Shown here: in pieces, positions 26,243 to 35,700 of the stretch | How positions within the stretch are numbered: the stretch's first letter is position 1 | How the letters are laid out: each line of letters begins with the position of its first letter | Source of the DNA: Muribaculaceae bacterium | GTDB lineage: Bacteria; Bacteroidota; Bacteroidia; Bacteroidales; Muribaculaceae | Reading direction: 5' to 3' | Assembly: GCA_017409345.1 (NCBI GenBank) | Contig: JAFQSX010000020.1 | Span: 1-37,201 of the forward strand | DNA: 37,201 nt | Notes under the pieces: generated by a model | The model's database searches: none | Told to the model about the DNA's origin: nothing | Seen by the model: the letters and a program-made list of their open reading frames with translations, nothing else | Position numbers and translations under genes: made by a program

Positions 26243-26669
26243 ATAAAACAGGCGTTAACCGCGATATAATATACATTAATTAACCATTTCAGATACAACG
26301 AGTAATTGTTGTTATTTGACGTGAGTTAGATATAATAATCAAAAAAAGAGTAATCTGATCCTCCTTAACAAATTCAACAGAAATGGACTGATTCTTTGAA
26401 AAAACAATATGCGACAATGATATTCAGGGTATTAGAGATAAAGAACTCAAACGATTGATGTCATGAGTGTCTTATTTGAAAGATATAATTAATTCATCAT
26501 TAATTATTTTAGAGCTATTTTTTATCAGTAACCAATATTAACATATTTCTCATGTAGTTCTTTATCTTGGTTGCAAGTTGAATTCCATTCATAAACAAAA
26601 AAATCATGTAATGGCACGTGTGTCTCGTTGGTTATCTTGTTGCAAAATATAATAATTTCAAAAAAAGAT

Positions 26670-28106
26670 TTAATTTTTTAATCGTTTGATTTTCCAACCG
26701 GTCCATGCGAAGAATAGGGAGAGTAGGGGGCTGGCGATGTTGAAAATGCAATAGGGTAGATATGTTAGGGTTGCAACTCCAAGGACCGTTGATTGAGTCA
26801 TGCCGCATGAGTTCCATGGGATAAGCACAGATGTTACGGATATTGAGTCTTCGAGCGAACGACTCAATAATCGAGGTTCAAGACCATTTTTCTTGTATAG
26901 GTTGCGGAAAAGATTGCCTCCGAGTAGGATAGAGAGGTATTGGTCGCCGGTGCAGCAGTTGAGAAATAGCCCGCTCCCCACTGTTGTACTTACGGTTTGG
27001 CGTAACGAGTGTATTTTGTGAGTGAAAGTTGAGGTTATTGCTCCAAGCATGCCGGTTCCTATTAATATGCCACCGAAAACCATTGCACTTAATACAAGGT
27101 AGATTGTTGGCATCATACCAGCAATGCCACCGGTGCCAACCAATGAATTGAGTAGCTTGTTGGGGGTTGTAATTGATGTTTCGGTAAAAAGGATGTCACA
27201 ACACATTATTGCAATGTCGTTAGCAGAGGAACGATATCCTAATGCATCGATGACTTGTGGTTGAAAGATGAATATGCCAATCAGGCCTAAAACCGAACTT
27301 ATGGCAAGTGTAATATGTGTTTTTACTCGCTTTGCAATTAATAAGCCGGTAATCAATGGTATGGCTAGTACCCATGGTGTAACATTAAATGAAGAGGCTA
27401 ATGCCGGTAAAATCTCAGAGGATTGAGATGTCCCGACAGGGTTATAACAAAGTCCCACAATCCCATAAACAGCCAACGCTAATAAAATTGCAGGAATTGA
27501 TGTGAGCATGAGGTATTTGATGTGTGAAAATAAGTCAACTTTGCACGATGATGATGCTAGTACTGTGGTGTCGGATAGGGGAGATACCTTGTCTCCGAAA
27601 TATGCACCCGAAATGATTGCTCCGGCAATCCATCCATCGCTGTATCCCATTACATTGCCTATCCCTTGGAATGCTATGCCTATAGTGGCGATTGTGGTCC
27701 ATGAACTGCCCGATAGGACTGATATTACGGCACATACTCCGCATGCTATGAGAAGAAACATTCGGGGATTTATAATATCTAAACCATAGGAAATTAATGT
27801 AGGAACAACGCCACTTAACATCCATGTAGCCGATACGGTCGCAATAAATATCAAGATGGGTATTGCCGGAAGTATCTGTGTTGCACTTTTTTTTATTCCA
27901 CTTAAAATCTCTTTTAATGGTCGAGGAGAGAATATGGCAGATTGTATAAGTGTAAATGCCGATGTTCCGAGAAGGATAAAGTGGCTTGAATTCTGAGCTG
28001 TTTCGGCTCCATAAATAGCAATAATACCAATGAGTGTTGATAATAATACTGCAATTGGTATTAATGATAATATAAATGTTGGATTTTGTTGCTTTTTCAA
28101 AACCAA
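26670..28106 (-). CDS. nhaC: NhaC-family Na+/H+ antiporter
   Basis: The 478-residue multi-pass membrane protein carries NhaC signatures: SVLSGSSWTTIATIGIAFQGIG, SGAYFGDKVSPLSDTTVLAS and, near the end, SILLGGNLFRNLYKKNGLEPRLLSRSLEDS and VLIPWNSCGM. It exchanges Na+ (or, in related members, malate or lactate for Na+) across the inner membrane. It is transcribed divergently from ssrA with an apparently overlapping promoter region. It stands alone, with no operon partners. Confidence 0.92.
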   Translation of the reverse strand: MVLKKQQNPTFILSLIPIAVLLSTLIGIIAIYGAETAQNSSHFILLGTSAFTLIQSAIFSPRPLKEILSGIKKSATQILPAIPILIFIATVSATWMLSGVVPTLISYGLDIINPRMFLLIACGVCAVISVLSGSSWTTIATIGIAFQGIGNVMGYSDGWIAGAIISGAYFGDKVSPLSDTTVLASSSCKVDLFSHIKYLMLTSIPAILLALAVYGIVGLCYNPVGTSQSSEILPALASSFNVTPWVLAIPLITGLLIAKRVKTHITLAISSVLGLIGIFIFQPQVIDALGYRSSANDIAIMCCDILFTETSITTPNKLLNSLVGTGGIAGMMPTIYLVLSAMVFGGILIGTGMLGAITSTFTHKIHSLRQTVSTTVGSGLFLNCCTGDQYLSILLGGNLFRNLYKKNGLEPRLLSRSLEDSISVTSVLIPWNSCGMTQSTVLGVATLTYLPYCIFNIASPLLSLFFAWTGWKIKRLKN

Positions 28107-28143
28107 TAGAGAATTAATTTGTTCTATTTAGAAAAATGAAATG

Positions 28144-28174
28144 CAAAATTAGTGATTTGCACAGTTAAAACAAA
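28144..28174 (-). promoter_or_regulatory. Predicted promoter of nhaC
   Basis: Minus strand: TTTG (28171-28174), 19 bases, TAATTTTG (28144-28151), an exact fit to TTTG-N19-TAnnTTTG. It lies in the divergent region shared with ssrA. Confidence 0.6.
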
Positions 28175-28184
28175 AAATATTCAC

Positions 28185-28192
28185 TATCTTTG
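28185..28192 (+). promoter_or_regulatory. Predicted -7 box of ssrA
   Basis: TATCTTTG fits TAnnTTTG. It lies 40 bases before the mature tmRNA 5' end, leaving room for a short processed leader. No good -33 TTTG was seen. Confidence 0.5.
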
Positions 28193-28231
28193 CATCGCTA
28201 TAACATTAGTTCTGCAAAAAAAAACGCAAAC

Positions 28232-28627
28232 GGGGCTGACTGGCTTTGACAGCGTGTAGAGGTGGTGTGTAAGCACGCAGAGAAATGATGCCTACTCTCT
28301 TTAATCAGGGACATCAAAATTTTAAATGGCGAAAATAACTACGCTCTTGCTGCTTAATTGAAGTATAGTAGATTAGCTTAATCTCTGCAACAGTTGCGGA
28401 GACAAGACATCACCCAATTGTCCTTTTCCCGAGACGGATTGATAAGGTGGTGCAGGTAAATCGGGAATAGGTGATCAAGAGCCTCGCGCGATTGCCGAAT
28501 TTTTAGAGGATAAGGTTGTGGTTGGTTGTCTTTTGCCTGCTACTGCTCGAAAATCAAGAAAAGACTAAGCGTGTAGAAAGCTCATTAGTTCCACGTTTGG
28601 ACGAGGGTTCAAACCCCTCCAGCTCCA
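28232..28627 (+). ncRNA. ssrA: Transfer-messenger RNA (tmRNA)
   Basis: The tRNA-like ends pair as GGGGCTG (28232-28238) with CAGCTCC (28620-28626). The T-arm sequence GAGGGTTCAAACCCCTC is directly upstream of the 3' end, and CCA is not encoded. The internal tag reads GGC GAA AAT AAC TAC GCT CTT GCT GCT TAA (28328-28357), that is GENNYALAA, the known Bacteroidota tag. It rescues stalled ribosomes with SmpB and marks the peptide for proteolysis. Length is about 396 bases. Confidence 0.97.
28328..28357 (+). other. tmRNA tag-peptide reading frame
   Basis: Encodes GENNYALAA followed by TAA. The resume codon is most likely GGC at 28328. The terminal Ala-Leu-Ala-Ala is the protease recognition end. 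Confidence 0.9.
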
Positions 28628-28656
28628 CAATGAGGTGATACCTCGGAAATGGTAAT

Positions 28657-28685
28657 AAAAAAGGCACTGATATAGTGCCTTTTTT
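28657..28685. terminator. Bidirectional terminator between ssrA and ugd
   Basis: Stem GGCACT/AGTGCC with flanking A6 and T6 tracts lies between the convergent ssrA and ugd genes, about 30 bases after the tmRNA end. A smaller hairpin (GAGGT/ACCTC, 28632-28644) precedes it. Confidence 0.85.
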
Positions 28686-28689
28686 GTGT

Positions 28690-30000
28690 TTATCCTATCT
28701 TGTAATATGTGAATTCGTGTTGGTCTAGTTCGTTTTTATCGTATATGTTTCGACCATCAATGATTACTTTTTCTTTCATCACTTTGCCTAGTACGGCAAA
28801 ATTGGGGAACCTAAATTCTCTCCATTCGGTAACTAATAATAGGGCATCGGCATCAAGAGTGGCATCATACATGTCTGTTCCATATGTAACCTTGTCGCCA
28901 ATGCGTCTTTTGCATTCTGTTATAGCGATAGGATCATATACCTTAACATTGCCTCCGGCATTTATTATTTTGTCAATTAGAATTAGAGATGGCGCTTCGC
29001 GCATATCATCGGTTTCGGGTTTGAATGCAAGGCCCCACACAGCAATGTTTTTACCGGCAATGTTGCCATTGAAATGCTTCATGAGTTTATCGAATAGAAC
29101 TTCTTTTTGACGTTCATTGACTTCTTCTACAGCCTTGAGTACTCGCATTGAATATCCTGCTTTTTCGGCAGTTTTAATGAGTGCTTTTACGTCTTTTGGG
29201 AAGCAACTTCCACCATATCCACATCCGGGATAAAGGAATTTTTTTCCAATGCGATTGTCTGATCCAATGCCTTTGCGCACCATATTTACATCGGCTCCTA
29301 CTAGTTCACATAGATTGGCGATGTCGTTCATAAATGAAATGCGAGTGGCTAGCATGGCGTTAGCAGCATATTTAATCATTTCGGCCGATGGTATATCTGT
29401 GAATATCATACGGTCATTTACAAGCATAAAAGGCTTGTAAAGACGCGACATTATCTTACGTGCGCGTTCAGTTTCTACTCCTACTACAACTCGGTCAGGA
29501 CTCATGAAGTCTTTAATTGCTGCTCCTTCTTTGAGAAATTCAGGGTTGGAGGCAACATCAAATTCTACATCTACTCCACGTCTATCTATTTCTTCTTGGA
29601 TTGTTGCTTTAATTTTAGCAGCAGTTCCAACGGGTACTGTACTTTTGGTTACAACAACAGTGTATTTATTAATGTGTTGCCCAATCGTACGAGCCACTGC
29701 AAGCACATATTTAAGGTCGGCACTTCCGTCTTCATCGGGAGGAGTCCCTACGGCACTAAATACAACATCTACATCGTCAAGGACTTTTGTTAGGTCCGTT
29801 TCAAATTTTAAACGACCGGCATTGAAATTCTTCTTGACCATTTCTTCAAGTCCGGGCTCGTATATAGGTATAATGCCATTTTTTAGATTGTCAATCTTTG
29901 ATTGATCAACATCAACGCAAGTTACATTTATTCCCATGTCGGAAAAACAAGTTCCCGACACTAGTCCTACATACCCGGTTCCAACGATTGCGATATTCAT
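28690..30000 (-). CDS. ugd: UDP-glucose 6-dehydrogenase
   Basis: The 436-residue NAD-dependent enzyme oxidises UDP-glucose to UDP-glucuronate, a precursor for capsule, LPS or exopolysaccharide sugars. The N-terminal Rossmann motif is IAIVGTGYVGLVSGTCFSDMG. The catalytic cysteine lies in PGCGYGGSCFPKDVKAL, and NPEFLKEGAAI and FKPETDDMREAPS motifs are present. Its start overlaps the acyltransferase stop (ATGA), so the two are coupled. No glycosyltransferase cluster is visible around it. Confidence 0.95.
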   Translation of the reverse strand: MNIAIVGTGYVGLVSGTCFSDMGINVTCVDVDQSKIDNLKNGIIPIYEPGLEEMVKKNFNAGRLKFETDLTKVLDDVDVVFSAVGTPPDEDGSADLKYVLAVARTIGQHINKYTVVVTKSTVPVGTAAKIKATIQEEIDRRGVDVEFDVASNPEFLKEGAAIKDFMSPDRVVVGVETERARKIMSRLYKPFMLVNDRMIFTDIPSAEMIKYAANAMLATRISFMNDIANLCELVGADVNMVRKGIGSDNRIGKKFLYPGCGYGGSCFPKDVKALIKTAEKAGYSMRVLKAVEEVNERQKEVLFDKLMKHFNGNIAGKNIAVWGLAFKPETDDMREAPSLILIDKIINAGGNVKVYDPIAITECKRRIGDKVTYGTDMYDATLDADALLLVTEWREFRFPNFAVLGKVMKEKVIIDGRNIYDKNELDQHEFTYYKIG

Positions 30001-31004
30001 GATTTTAATGTTTTAATGTCTATATATTGAGGTTTAGATAGGCGAAATACGCGACGCACTATCGGAATTTGATATAATAATAACGAAACAATTAGCGCAA
30101 ATAGTATTTTTTCAAGTATTGTCTGTTCGTAGTTGTCAATAAAAAAGAGTAGTTTTGACGTAATATAGTGTGAACCACCAACGGTGAATTCAAGGAAATG
30201 TACTAAGTAAATAAGGATTGATATGGATCCCAATTGGGCTAGAATGTTAGCAATTTTAGGGGTTAAGATGCAACAATAATAACTTAATTGAGAGACAATA
30301 AATATTCCCCCTAAAGAACCTAATATATATAATGGGAACATTCGATATAGGCCGGTAAAAATGTCGCAAGGTCCTATATTGTATAGTATTGTAGCAAATA
30401 CAATGGCAAGAATCCACCATATTATGGCATGGGATTTGGGCGTTATTGAATTATAGGCCTTGAACATGTAGCCTGAATGGAAAAAGATAATTGCTGCGCA
30501 TGCTTGGGGTATGAGGAAGGGTATAACTCGTATGTAATAAATACTTAAGTAGTAACCGATAGTCGTAATGGCGATAATAACTAATGTGCTATAGATGTAT
30601 CCTTTGATGTATTGGTTAACAATAGTATATATGATGGAGCATACAAACAATGCCGAAAAGAACCATAGCATGAACCCATAATGGTTGTTAAGAAAAGCGC
30701 CTCCTCCGGTAAATAATGGAGAAATACGGTCCCATAAGTTGAAGTTTTGATTGTTAATATAAAGGCAAGTAAGAATTATGGAAATACCAACTCCTCCAAT
30801 AAGGTAGGGAATAAGCAACCTTTGAGCCTCATATTTTAATGCGTTGGCAATAGATTTGGGCTTGAAAAAATATCCACCCACGAAAAAGAATAACTGCAAA
30901 GTACAGATGTAAACCAATGGTTGTCGCCAATCGTGAACACAATGTGCCACTATCACTCCCATGATAGCAATAAATTTCATTATGTCAAAAACCGGATTGC
31001 GCAC
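29997..31004 (-). CDS. Acyltransferase family 3 membrane protein
   Basis: The 335-residue integral membrane protein has about ten hydrophobic helices. The N-terminal pattern RNPVFDIMKFIAIMGVIVAHCVHDWRQP carries the conserved His of acyltransferase-3 proteins. FFVGGYFFKP follows. Members O-acetylate or succinylate polysaccharides, LPS or peptidoglycan on the periplasmic side. Overlap with ugd suggests that it modifies a glucuronate-containing polymer, but that is inference from position. Confidence 0.85.
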   Translation of the reverse strand: MRNPVFDIMKFIAIMGVIVAHCVHDWRQPLVYICTLQLFFFVGGYFFKPKSIANALKYEAQRLLIPYLIGGVGISIILTCLYINNQNFNLWDRISPLFTGGGAFLNNHYGFMLWFFSALFVCSIIYTIVNQYIKGYIYSTLVIIAITTIGYYLSIYYIRVIPFLIPQACAAIIFFHSGYMFKAYNSITPKSHAIIWWILAIVFATILYNIGPCDIFTGLYRMFPLYILGSLGGIFIVSQLSYYCCILTPKIANILAQLGSISILIYLVHFLEFTVGGSHYITSKLLFFIDNYEQTILEKILFALIVSLLLYQIPIVRRVFRLSKPQYIDIKTLKS

Positions 31005-31023
31005 TGCGTGTGAAAATTTTCTA

Positions 31024-31031
31024 CAAAGGTA
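31024..31031 (-). promoter_or_regulatory. Predicted -7 box of the acyltransferase-ugd pair
   Basis: TACCTTTG on the minus strand fits TAnnTTTG, about 20 bases before the coding start at 31004. The -33 element is weak (TTTC at 31052-31055, 20 bases upstream). Confidence 0.45.
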
Positions 31032-31201
31032 CTTTAATGAGTTGGATTATGGAAATTGTTTTAAGACTTTTATCTCATTAATGAAATTTTTAAAGTAAAA
31101 AGTGAGATGTTTTAGATGTTTTTAAATGGTTGATTTATATTGGTTTGGTTAATTTTAGTTGATTGGGGATAGAAAAACTTTGAAAAAAAATGCACAAAAC
31201 A

Positions 31202-31232
31202 TTTGCCAATTAAAAAATAATGCCTACCTTTG
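31202..31232 (+). promoter_or_regulatory. Predicted promoter of the tRNA cluster
   Basis: TTTG (31202-31205), exactly 19 bases, then TACCTTTG (31225-31232): a full match to the Bacteroidota consensus. The first tRNA starts 11 bases downstream. Confidence 0.75.
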
Positions 31233-31242
31233 CAACGCAATT

Positions 31243-31315
31243 GCGAAAATAGCTCAGTTGGTAGAGCACAACCTTGCCAAGGTTGGGGTCGCGGGTTCGA
31301 GTCCCGTTTTTCGCT
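31243..31315 (+). tRNA. tRNA-Gly (GCC), copy 1
   Basis: Cloverleaf of 73 bases: acceptor GCGAAAA with TTTTCGC, D-arm AGCTCAGTTGGTAGAGC, anticodon loop TTGCCAA (anticodon GCC at 31276-31278), T-arm GCGGGTTCGAGTCCCGT. No encoded CCA. Confidence 0.97.
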
Positions 31316-31363
31316 CAAAGAGAACAATGAAATACATCAGTCTTTGTTAAAGAGATTAGAATT

Positions 31364-31436
31364 GCGAAAATAGCTCAGTTGGTAGAGCACAACCTTGCCA
31401 AGGTTGGGGTCGCGGGTTCGAGTCCCGTTTTTCGCT
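31364..31436 (+). tRNA. tRNA-Gly (GCC), copy 2
   Basis: Identical to the first copy over all 73 bases. It begins 48 bases after copy 1 ends. Confidence 0.97.
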
Positions 31437-31475
31437 CTAATTTTTTTGTCAAATCTCAAACAGAGATTGATACAC

Positions 31476-31559
31476 GTCCGGGTGGTGGCATTGGTAGACA
31501 CGCTACTTTGAGGGGGTAGTGGCCGTTCGGCTGTGTGAGTTCGAATCTCATCTCGGACA
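31476..31559 (+). tRNA. tRNA-Leu (GAG)
   Basis: Class II tRNA of 84 bases with a variable arm. Acceptor GTCCGGG pairs with CTCGGAC, and anticodon loop TTGAGGG holds anticodon GAG at 31510-31512. T-arm TGAGTTCGAATCTCA. No encoded CCA. Confidence 0.95.
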
Positions 31560-31573
31560 CGGTTTTATTGTAT

Positions 31574-31609
31574 AACAGGTTGATTGCTTTTGCAGTCAAC
31601 CTGTTTTTA
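31574..31609 (+). terminator. Terminator of the tRNA cluster
   Basis: A 14-bp stem with one G-U pair (AACAGGTTGATTGC/GCAGTCAACCTGTT), a 4-base T loop and a T-run after it. It lies 15 bases after tRNA-Leu. Confidence 0.85.
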
Positions 31610-31655
31610 TTTGTAGAAATATAATCGATAAATTGGCATTAAATTTATTATTCAT

Positions 31656-31663
31656 TACTTTTG
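31656..31663 (+). promoter_or_regulatory. Predicted -7 box of the zinc-ribbon/SPOR gene
   Basis: TACTTTTG fits TAnnTTTG, 31 bases before the ATG at 31694. A weak -33 (ATTG, 31632-31635) lies 20 bases upstream. Confidence 0.5.
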
Positions 31664-31693
31664 TAAACAAAAAATAATAAACAATCATATAAT

Positions 31694-32617
31694 ATGTCAT
31701 CAATAAAATGCCCAAAATGTGGGTTTGATAGCGTTTCTAATGCTAATTTTTGTTATAATTGTGGAACGGCTTTGAAAAATCCAATGCCCCCAATAGAATA
31801 TGCTAAAGAAAAAAAATCTCAATTTGAAATTGATTCAGTAGAAGACGGAAATATAATTGAGGAAACATCAACATCACAAATAATAATTGATCAAGAACCT
31901 CTGAATGAAGTTAAGGTAGTCGAAGAGAATTTATCTTCAGAAATGGAAGACGACCAACTAAAAGGTGATACAGAATGTGACGCAGAAGAGGAAAATAAAA
32001 CGGATGAAGTGCAACTACCATCCGAGGAAACCAAAATCGATGAAGAAGTTGCCGGTGAGGAATCAATGATAAATGAGTGTGCCGAAAAAACGCATAAAAT
32101 ATTAGGAATTCCGGAATGGGCATTCTATTCATCTTTATTAATCATCGGAGTTGTTGTTGTGATAGGAATAAAGGTTCATAATGAACCGCAATGGCTTGAA
32201 AATATATTTACTATTAATAGTGTTAAATCAGACTCTATTGTTGAAAAAAACAATGAACAAGATACAGTATCAATACAAAAAATTGAAGCCATTAACGATT
32301 CAGTTGCTAATATCAAGAATGCGGATATTGACACAGCTCCTATAAAACAAGATACAGCATTAGTACTACCTAGTATGTCGGGTAGAGAGACCGATACAGC
32401 CTATCATGTTGTAATTACAACAATTAAAGATGAAGAAAAAGCGAAAAAGATAGCAAAAGAAAGCAGTTATAAAGATGCCTATGTTATTTCTCAAGATGGA
32501 AAATATCGCATCGCAGTATTCCGAAGCCTTAAAAAAGAAGAAGCCCAAATCTACATGGACTCAATAATCAAAAAAGACCACCCCGACGCATGGCTCTTTC
32601 GAGGTGTGGTGAAGTAG
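31694..32617 (+). CDS. Zinc-ribbon, single-span membrane protein with C-terminal SPOR-like domain
   Basis: The 307-residue protein begins with a zinc ribbon (CPKCGFDSVSNANFCYNCG, residues 5-23). A long acidic, probably disordered linker follows (about 35-130). One transmembrane helix lies near 143-163 (WAFYSSLLIIGVVVVIGI). A second linker leads to a C-terminal domain of about 70 residues (YHVVITTIKDEEKAKKIAKES...DGKYRIAVFRSLKKEEAQIYMDSI) with the beta-alpha-beta pattern of SPOR domains, which bind denuded septal peptidoglycan. The likely topology is zinc ribbon in the cytosol and SPOR in the periplasm. The exact role is unknown, but a division or cell-wall link is reasonable. It stands alone with its own promoter and terminator. 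Confidence 0.8.
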   Translation: MSSIKCPKCGFDSVSNANFCYNCGTALKNPMPPIEYAKEKKSQFEIDSVEDGNIIEETSTSQIIIDQEPLNEVKVVEENLSSEMEDDQLKGDTECDAEEENKTDEVQLPSEETKIDEEVAGEESMINECAEKTHKILGIPEWAFYSSLLIIGVVVVIGIKVHNEPQWLENIFTINSVKSDSIVEKNNEQDTVSIQKIEAINDSVANIKNADIDTAPIKQDTALVLPSMSGRETDTAYHVVITTIKDEEKAKKIAKESSYKDAYVISQDGKYRIAVFRSLKKEEAQIYMDSIIKKDHPDAWLFRGVVK

Positions 32618-32674
32618 ATATTGAGTAAAATAAAGGATATTAAAACGGAAGGAGTTTAATCTATAAGTATAAAC

Positions 32675-32702
32675 AAAAAATGAGGCTATTGCCTCATTTT
32701 TT
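32675..32702. terminator. Bidirectional terminator between SPOR and beta-helix genes
   Basis: Perfect stem AAAAAATGAGGC/GCCTCATTTTTT with a TATT loop, between the convergent genes. Confidence 0.9.
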
Positions 32703-32736
32703 GTTTATTGGAACGTATTATTCTATCGTAAATACT

Positions 32737-35700
32737 TTATAATATTACCTTGCTGGTGTATGGGGTGCCATCGGCGGTTTTTGCGATAACGATGAATACG
32801 CCGTTTAATCCTGCTACATCCAATGTGTTGTCGGTGTCATAAGTAACCATAGAGCCGTTGATAGAGTAGAGGGCTGTTGAAATGGCATTGATGCCCACAA
32901 CTTGGAGTATGTTTCCATTAATTGCTAAACTCATTTCTGCCTTATTGCCTATCATTACATTTTCAATACCTGAAGTTTGCAAACTAAAAGTGTATTGAGC
33001 AGCAAGTTGTCCAGGTACATATTGATATAATTTGGCTTCATATTGGCCAACAACCTCAGCTGTGATGCAGTTGGGATTAGGAGCTGCAGCTGCGGTTGTA
33101 AATTGAGCATCGTGAGTAGCTACGATTGTATTGTTTGTCACATCAACGATTTGGAAGCCGTCAAGATAAGCCGGAGTACCAATCGGTTGTACATTATATA
33201 ATGTGCCGTTTAGAGTAAAGATAGTTCCTCCTTGTGTGGTGTTGATTCCGTTATCGGGATATGCAACAAATCCGGTACCATTGTTGTAATAGAAGTGATT
33301 AGCACTACGCACGCGAGCCACGATGTCATTGCTGTTTATGTCGTTGGTCAACGGTATGGCGATAGATTGTGCGTCGGCGGTGATAGCAGTTACATCAATC
33401 TTATTAGCCGATGTTTGTACTCCATTCTTGATTATTATTTTTGCCACGGAAGTCGCATCTTTTGGGAAGATGAATATAGCACCTCCATCGGCACTCATAA
33501 TGTTGCCGATAGCCTTGCCGAGATATTGCATTTGATTGGCAGTTACGCCATCGGGCATTGTGAGAGTCAAGTCTTGGAATGCTGTTCCGTTTGCAGGTAG
33601 CACTTTCATAGCTGTGTTACCTCCGGCATACATTGATGTAGAAACGATGATGTTTCCTGCATCGTCACTAGTGATAGCTGTGCCGGCTGCAGATGCGATA
33701 TTGGTGTTGGTTAAGCCATTGGCCGTCCAGTAATATAGCATTGAATTCGCATGGTCATTGATATATATTTTACCGTCGAAACCGGTAGCCCAACGAGTAT
33801 TTGTTCCGGCAGTGAGGTGTCCTGAAGTTTGCGCCCAATCTTGTGTGAGTTTATAGCCGGTAATCACTTCAGGAGCTTTGGTTGCAGTACCTGAGAGGGT
33901 GATACTAACGTTGTCGGCACCTGTTGAAGATGCAGTGAGGGTTGCATTATGAGTTCCATCATTTGAGGGGTCGTATGTAATTGTCACATTCCCACCTACA
34001 CTTGAAAGACTGTTCGGGCTTATGCTGAATTGACTTGCATCAGTTCCCGATAACGCAAGTGTGATATTCCCTGTTAGAGCCAAGCCTTCTATTGTGATAG
34101 ATTTGGAAGTAGCAGTGCCCACTTCGGTTGAAAGCGAAACCGATGAAGTAGAAGCTTTAATAGTAGGAGTGGCAGGAGTATCGCCGGTTGAACCTGTATA
34201 TGTTGCATTGATTGGAATAATGATGTCAGAGGCCGAGGGTGATGAGAGTCTTAGGTTTGCGCTGTAACTTGATTTATTGCCATTGGGCTTGAATGTTACA
34301 GTAGCTTTAAATGACGAGGTAAATGGGGTGTTATCGGTAATTGCAACATCAAACACTTCTCCATCGGCGCCGGTGATAGTCCCGGTCCAATTACCATATA
34401 GATACTTTGTTGAGCGTTTAATGGTAATAGTTTGAGATGGATTCTCACTTGTAGATGCGGCTGATAAGCTAATGCTGGTAGCGCTTGGAGTCATTGTTAT
34501 GCCCGAATATTGGCTTGTGTTAAAGTGTTGTGCTCCGGTATTTGTGTCATCGCCAATCACTGCACCAGAAGAGTCTAAGTGGCGGTCGATGTGGTATTTG
34601 AAGATGTTAGCTTTGCGAGAGCCACTTGCTCCAACTGCAATGCCAAGATATGCACACACATTGCCATACTCATCGGGGCGAACAGTAAATGCTTCGGGCT
34701 CGCCAAAGGTGTCATTAATGCGAGCATAGTTGATGCGGTCGCGACGAAGGAATTGACCGGTGCGCCAGTTATAAGTACTTAACACCACAATTGGGTCGCC
34801 CGATGTCACGGGGTTGCTTGTTTCTTGGCTTTCTCCTTCAAGGAGGTATAGATAGTCGCCATTGATAGCATAACTTTGATATGACCATGTTTCAAATCCG
34901 CTATCTTTGCTCAATCCGGTGCCGGTAATCGGATCGGCTCCGTCTGTGAGTTTTACATATCCTAATTGAGTGGGATTTGTTTTTCCTTCAAGATATTCAT
35001 CAAGGTCGTATATATAATATTTACGTCCACCGCCTGAAGAACTGATACAAATATAACGATTCATTTCGTCAACAGCACCATATGCATTTGAAAGGCCTTC
35101 GGGATGTTCAAAATATTCCACACTTGAATCGGTGCTTCCGCTACCATTAAGTACGCGTACTCCACCACTCACAAATTTGAAGCGAGAGATTGAGGTTCCC
35201 GAAAGGTCATTACTTGTTCCGTTGTCACTACCTTTTCCTCCGGTAATCATCCATAATTGTCCATTTTTGTCGCGGCAAACCGAAAGTTTTACTCCGTGTC
35301 CCGATTTAGCGATACGCATTGATTGAGTGCCACTATAAGTGTATGTTGGGTCGGATGCGGTCCCTTTTTTAGTACAAATAACACGAGTGAGTCGTAACCC
35401 GTCACAATTTGAAGAACTTAAACCATAAGATGAACAGAATGAGTTGTTTTCAGATGTGCCGAGAAGTTGCAAGAAATACATATCACCGGTTTTCATGTCG
35501 ATGTCCATACTTTGTAGTACGGTTACTGACGCCAAACTTACGTTTTTGGCATGGTTACTGATGTCGGTGCCGGTGATAATTGATGTGCCCATTGTAGAGT
35601 ATTTTCCACCTACTAAAAATTGGTCATAAGCATTAGAATATACTTCGCGTTGACCAATTCCATCGGCCAAAGTTACCCATGAGAATTTGTAGAAACGATT

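Noticed and set aside
26532-26669. Open minus-strand stretch after nhaC with protein-like sequence
   Set aside because: It has no start codon and ends after about 40 codons when the bases are read carefully. No family was recognised.
31112-31327. 71-codon minus-strand ORF reading through the tRNA-Gly gene (EKRDSNPRPQPWQG..)
   Set aside because: This is the well-known false product of translating antisense to a tRNA. The tRNA structure explains the sequence.
31243-31436. Two identical tRNA-Gly genes as a mobile-element integration duplicate
   Set aside because: Both copies are complete, only 48 bases apart and share a promoter. No integrase or attachment repeat is present.
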